Shown here: positions 62,695 to 64,000 of the stretch, in pieces
How the letters are laid out: every line of letters begins with the position of its first letter
Numbering within the stretch: position 1 is the stretch's first letter
From: Bacteroidales bacterium SW299
GTDB lineage: Bacteria; Bacteroidota; Bacteroidia; Bacteroidales; Bacteroidaceae
Direction of reading: 5' to 3'
DNA: 64,000 nt
NCBI GenBank assembly: GCA_019550975.1
Contig: SDWH01000001.1
Coordinates: forward strand, 372,001 to 436,000
Notes under the pieces: generated by a model
Told to the model about the DNA's origin: nothing
What the model saw: only the letters and a program-made list of their open reading frames with translations
Database searches by the model: none
Translations under genes and position numbers: made by a program

Positions 62695-63111
62695 TCATGG
62701 AATCTCTTTTTCCATTCTGACAATCTTAAGTTTGCCTTGTGCATCATCAAAGCAAACATTGGCTACGGCACTAATTTTTTCTATTGTTCCACCTGAAACA
62801 TAACGAGATATATCAATGGTACGGAGGTAGCTTTCCCCGGATTCCACTTTTACGAGATGCTGGTCCTGCACCGGCAAAACATAATTACAAATTTTACCGT
62901 CCGGCTTTTTACATCGTATAAAAAGGTGAGAGCCGGTACCTAAATCCACATAAGTTTCATGCAACAATATAAATTCGTCCATCTGATTTATGACTTTATA
63001 AATCACCTTGTTCCCTTCCCTTGTAAGACTAAAGTCCACGTCCTGAGCTTTAAGACACAAGACAGGAAAGAAACAGAACATACAGAAACATATTAATTTT
63101 AACTTTTCCAT
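62695..63111 (-). CDS. small secreted protein, family member 3
   Basis: A 138-aa exported protein; signal peptide ends LCLKAQ. The mature part has DVDFSLTREGNKVIYKVINQ, GSHLFIRCKKPDG, LPVQDQHLVKVESGESYLRTI and a charged end (RMEKEIP). It is closest to the decayed copy at 63535 (VQDKHFIRMDSGESYVRSID). Followed by repeat copy C. Beta-sandwich-like, periplasmic or secreted; function unknown. Confidence 0.72.
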   Translation of the reverse strand: MEKLKLICFCMFCFFPVLCLKAQDVDFSLTREGNKVIYKVINQMDEFILLHETYVDLGTGSHLFIRCKKPDGKICNYVLPVQDQHLVKVESGESYLRTIDISRYVSGGTIEKISAVANVCFDDAQGKLKIVRMEKEIP

Positions 63112-63128
63112 AATGAACGCTCAGAAGC

Positions 63129-63524
63129 TTACATGTTTGCTGATTTTTTTGTATAGCCCTTTCCATTTTTATCCTTACCAACTACTACCGCTTTGCAATA
63201 AATTTCTACAGGCTGTAGCCGCTTATAGTCCGTCAAGCAGATATCATAAATATATCTTTCTTCTGACTTAATCAAGACAAGGCGTTTATCCATAACCGGA
63301 AGTATTTCTGAGTTATTATTACAAGTAATGACACAATGTGACCCTCCTTCTATATTGGCCTCACTGTTCTGCAACAAACATATATCATTCCCAGTTTTGT
63401 TCACAACTATATAATGCAGCACATTATCAACGACATTAATCTGAAAATCAACATTCTGACATCTTACTCCATGACAAACTCCAAACAAGAGCACAATGAT
63501 TGTACATTTAACATAGAGTTTCAT
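63129..63524 (-). CDS. small secreted protein, family member 4
   Basis: A 131-aa exported protein; signal peptide ends VRCQ. The mature part has NVDFQINVVDNVLHYIVVNKTGNDICLL, GSHCVITCNN, LPVMDKRLVLIKSEERYIYDI and a basic tail (KNGKGYTKKSANM). Separated by 17 bp from member 3 with no repeat block between them, so the two look like a direct tandem pair. Confidence 0.72.
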   Translation of the reverse strand: MKLYVKCTIIVLLFGVCHGVRCQNVDFQINVVDNVLHYIVVNKTGNDICLLQNSEANIEGGSHCVITCNNNSEILPVMDKRLVLIKSEERYIYDICLTDYKRLQPVEIYCKAVVVGKDKNGKGYTKKSANM

Positions 63525-63534
63525 ATTTCATAAT

Positions 63535-63681
63535 TTAAATGATTAGACATAACAATAAAATATCAATGGAGCGAACATAGCTTTCACCAGAATCCATCCT
63601 TATAAAATGCTTATCCTGTACTGACAAAATTTCAGCACACAAAAGCAGAATGAACAACAGAATAAGACCACTGCTTCTCAT
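63535..63681 (-). pseudogene. decayed fifth copy of the small secreted family
   Basis: A 48-aa frame: a signal-like head (MRSSGLILLFILLLCAEILS) joined straight to VQDKHFIRMDSGESYVRSID and a short hydrophobic end. The second part aligns with residues about 80-100 of member 3 (VQDQHLVKVESGESYLRTID). The first 60 mature residues and the C-terminus are missing. It is a deletion relic and probably not functional. Confidence 0.7.
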
Positions 63682-64000
63682 AACCTTAAGGTTTATTGCG
63701 TTTTGTGTAAAGAAAAACGTTTTTTTACAAACATGTAAACAAATGTCATAGCAAATGAAACTTCAAACAGCCATATTAACACAAAACAAACAAAATAACA
63801 GACATTAAAACACAAGAATGCAACATCTTTTCAGCTCATGCAAAAGAGCTTTCACCTATTGACAAACTGACACAATGACAATCCGAAGGACCGAGAATCC
63901 GCCATTTCCGAGCTCCGGCAGAACATGGCAGAAATTACGCAGGGAGAACCGTTCAAGCGGAATCACTTTTCCACCGCAAACCGCATTTCCATGGCATAGG
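63682..64000. other. right-edge region, mostly non-coding
   Basis: A 319-bp AT-rich stretch. TTTACAAACATGTAAA near 63723-63738 is a small palindrome. On the minus strand the last 38 bases (64000-63963) read YAMEMRFAVEK and a stop, which could be the end of a gene entering from the right; too short to judge. Nothing else is seen. Confidence 0.3.

Overview
The window comes from a Bacteroidales chromosome, most likely Bacteroidaceae (Bacteroides or Phocaeicola). Three things support this. Many genes and tRNAs are preceded by the Bacteroidales sigma-ABfr promoter (TTTG or TTG, 19-21 bp, TAnnTTTG). Most genes lack a Shine-Dalgarno sequence. The gene families are typical of the group: DUF4493, PCMD, DUF4251, DUF5723, the long RND/OMF efflux set, and a K+-dependent membrane pyrophosphatase. 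Species is not assigned.

Layout. 0-5.2 kb: the tail of a PfkB sugar kinase, then a porin-pstS-pstC-pstA-pstB phosphate operon on the minus strand, headed by an 11-bp-phased repeat array that resembles a Pho box. 5.3-12.5 kb: GH51 arabinofuranosidase, MltG, a two-gene K+ uptake system (TrkH/TrkA) and an orphan TrpB2. 12.6-13.1 kb: two identical tRNA-Glu and a tRNA-Trp. 13.1-18.4 kb: a UDG-family glycosylase, a conserved unknown, and a DsbD / cysteine desulfidase / AlbA_2 operon. 18.7-22.7 kb: tRNA-Arg and an MBOAT acyltransferase with two SGNH hydrolases. 22.8-29.7 kb: an RND efflux operon whose last gene is an LpxA-type acyltransferase. 30-35 kb: malic enzyme-phosphotransacetylase, a 59-aa membrane protein, glutamate dehydrogenase, and an Rpn/PD-(D/E)XK nuclease with in-frame 12-bp repeats.

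35.2-45.8 kb is a dedicated surface locus. Six lipoproteins, five with DUF4493-like N-termini and three with PCMD-like C-termini, and one outer-membrane barrel form one minus-strand operon. It is divergent from an AraC-family regulator, and six 22-bp tandem repeats lie in the intergenic region between them. 45.8-49 kb: a DUF4251-DUF4136-barrel envelope operon with unusually strong Shine-Dalgarno sites, and an unrecognised membrane-anchored protein. 48.8-52.3 kb: a four-module CoA-disulfide reductase/rhodanese/TusA/DsrE fusion in an operon with MarR and QueH, followed by a MITE-like element. 53-59.5 kb: GNAT, tRNA-Ala, a small wHTH protein, a DUF5723 barrel with a lipoprotein, and HppA.

59.6-64 kb is the most unusual region. 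It holds four diverged small secreted proteins of one family and a decayed fifth copy. Three of the four are each followed by the same 71-bp repeat, which carries the start of a small ORF whose start codon lies inside a hairpin. Embedded among them is a lipoprotein whose frame is broken just before an acidic, Ca-loop-containing segment and an HExxH metallopeptidase-like domain. The arrangement resembles a toxin with an array of immunity genes, but this is inference from layout, not shown function.
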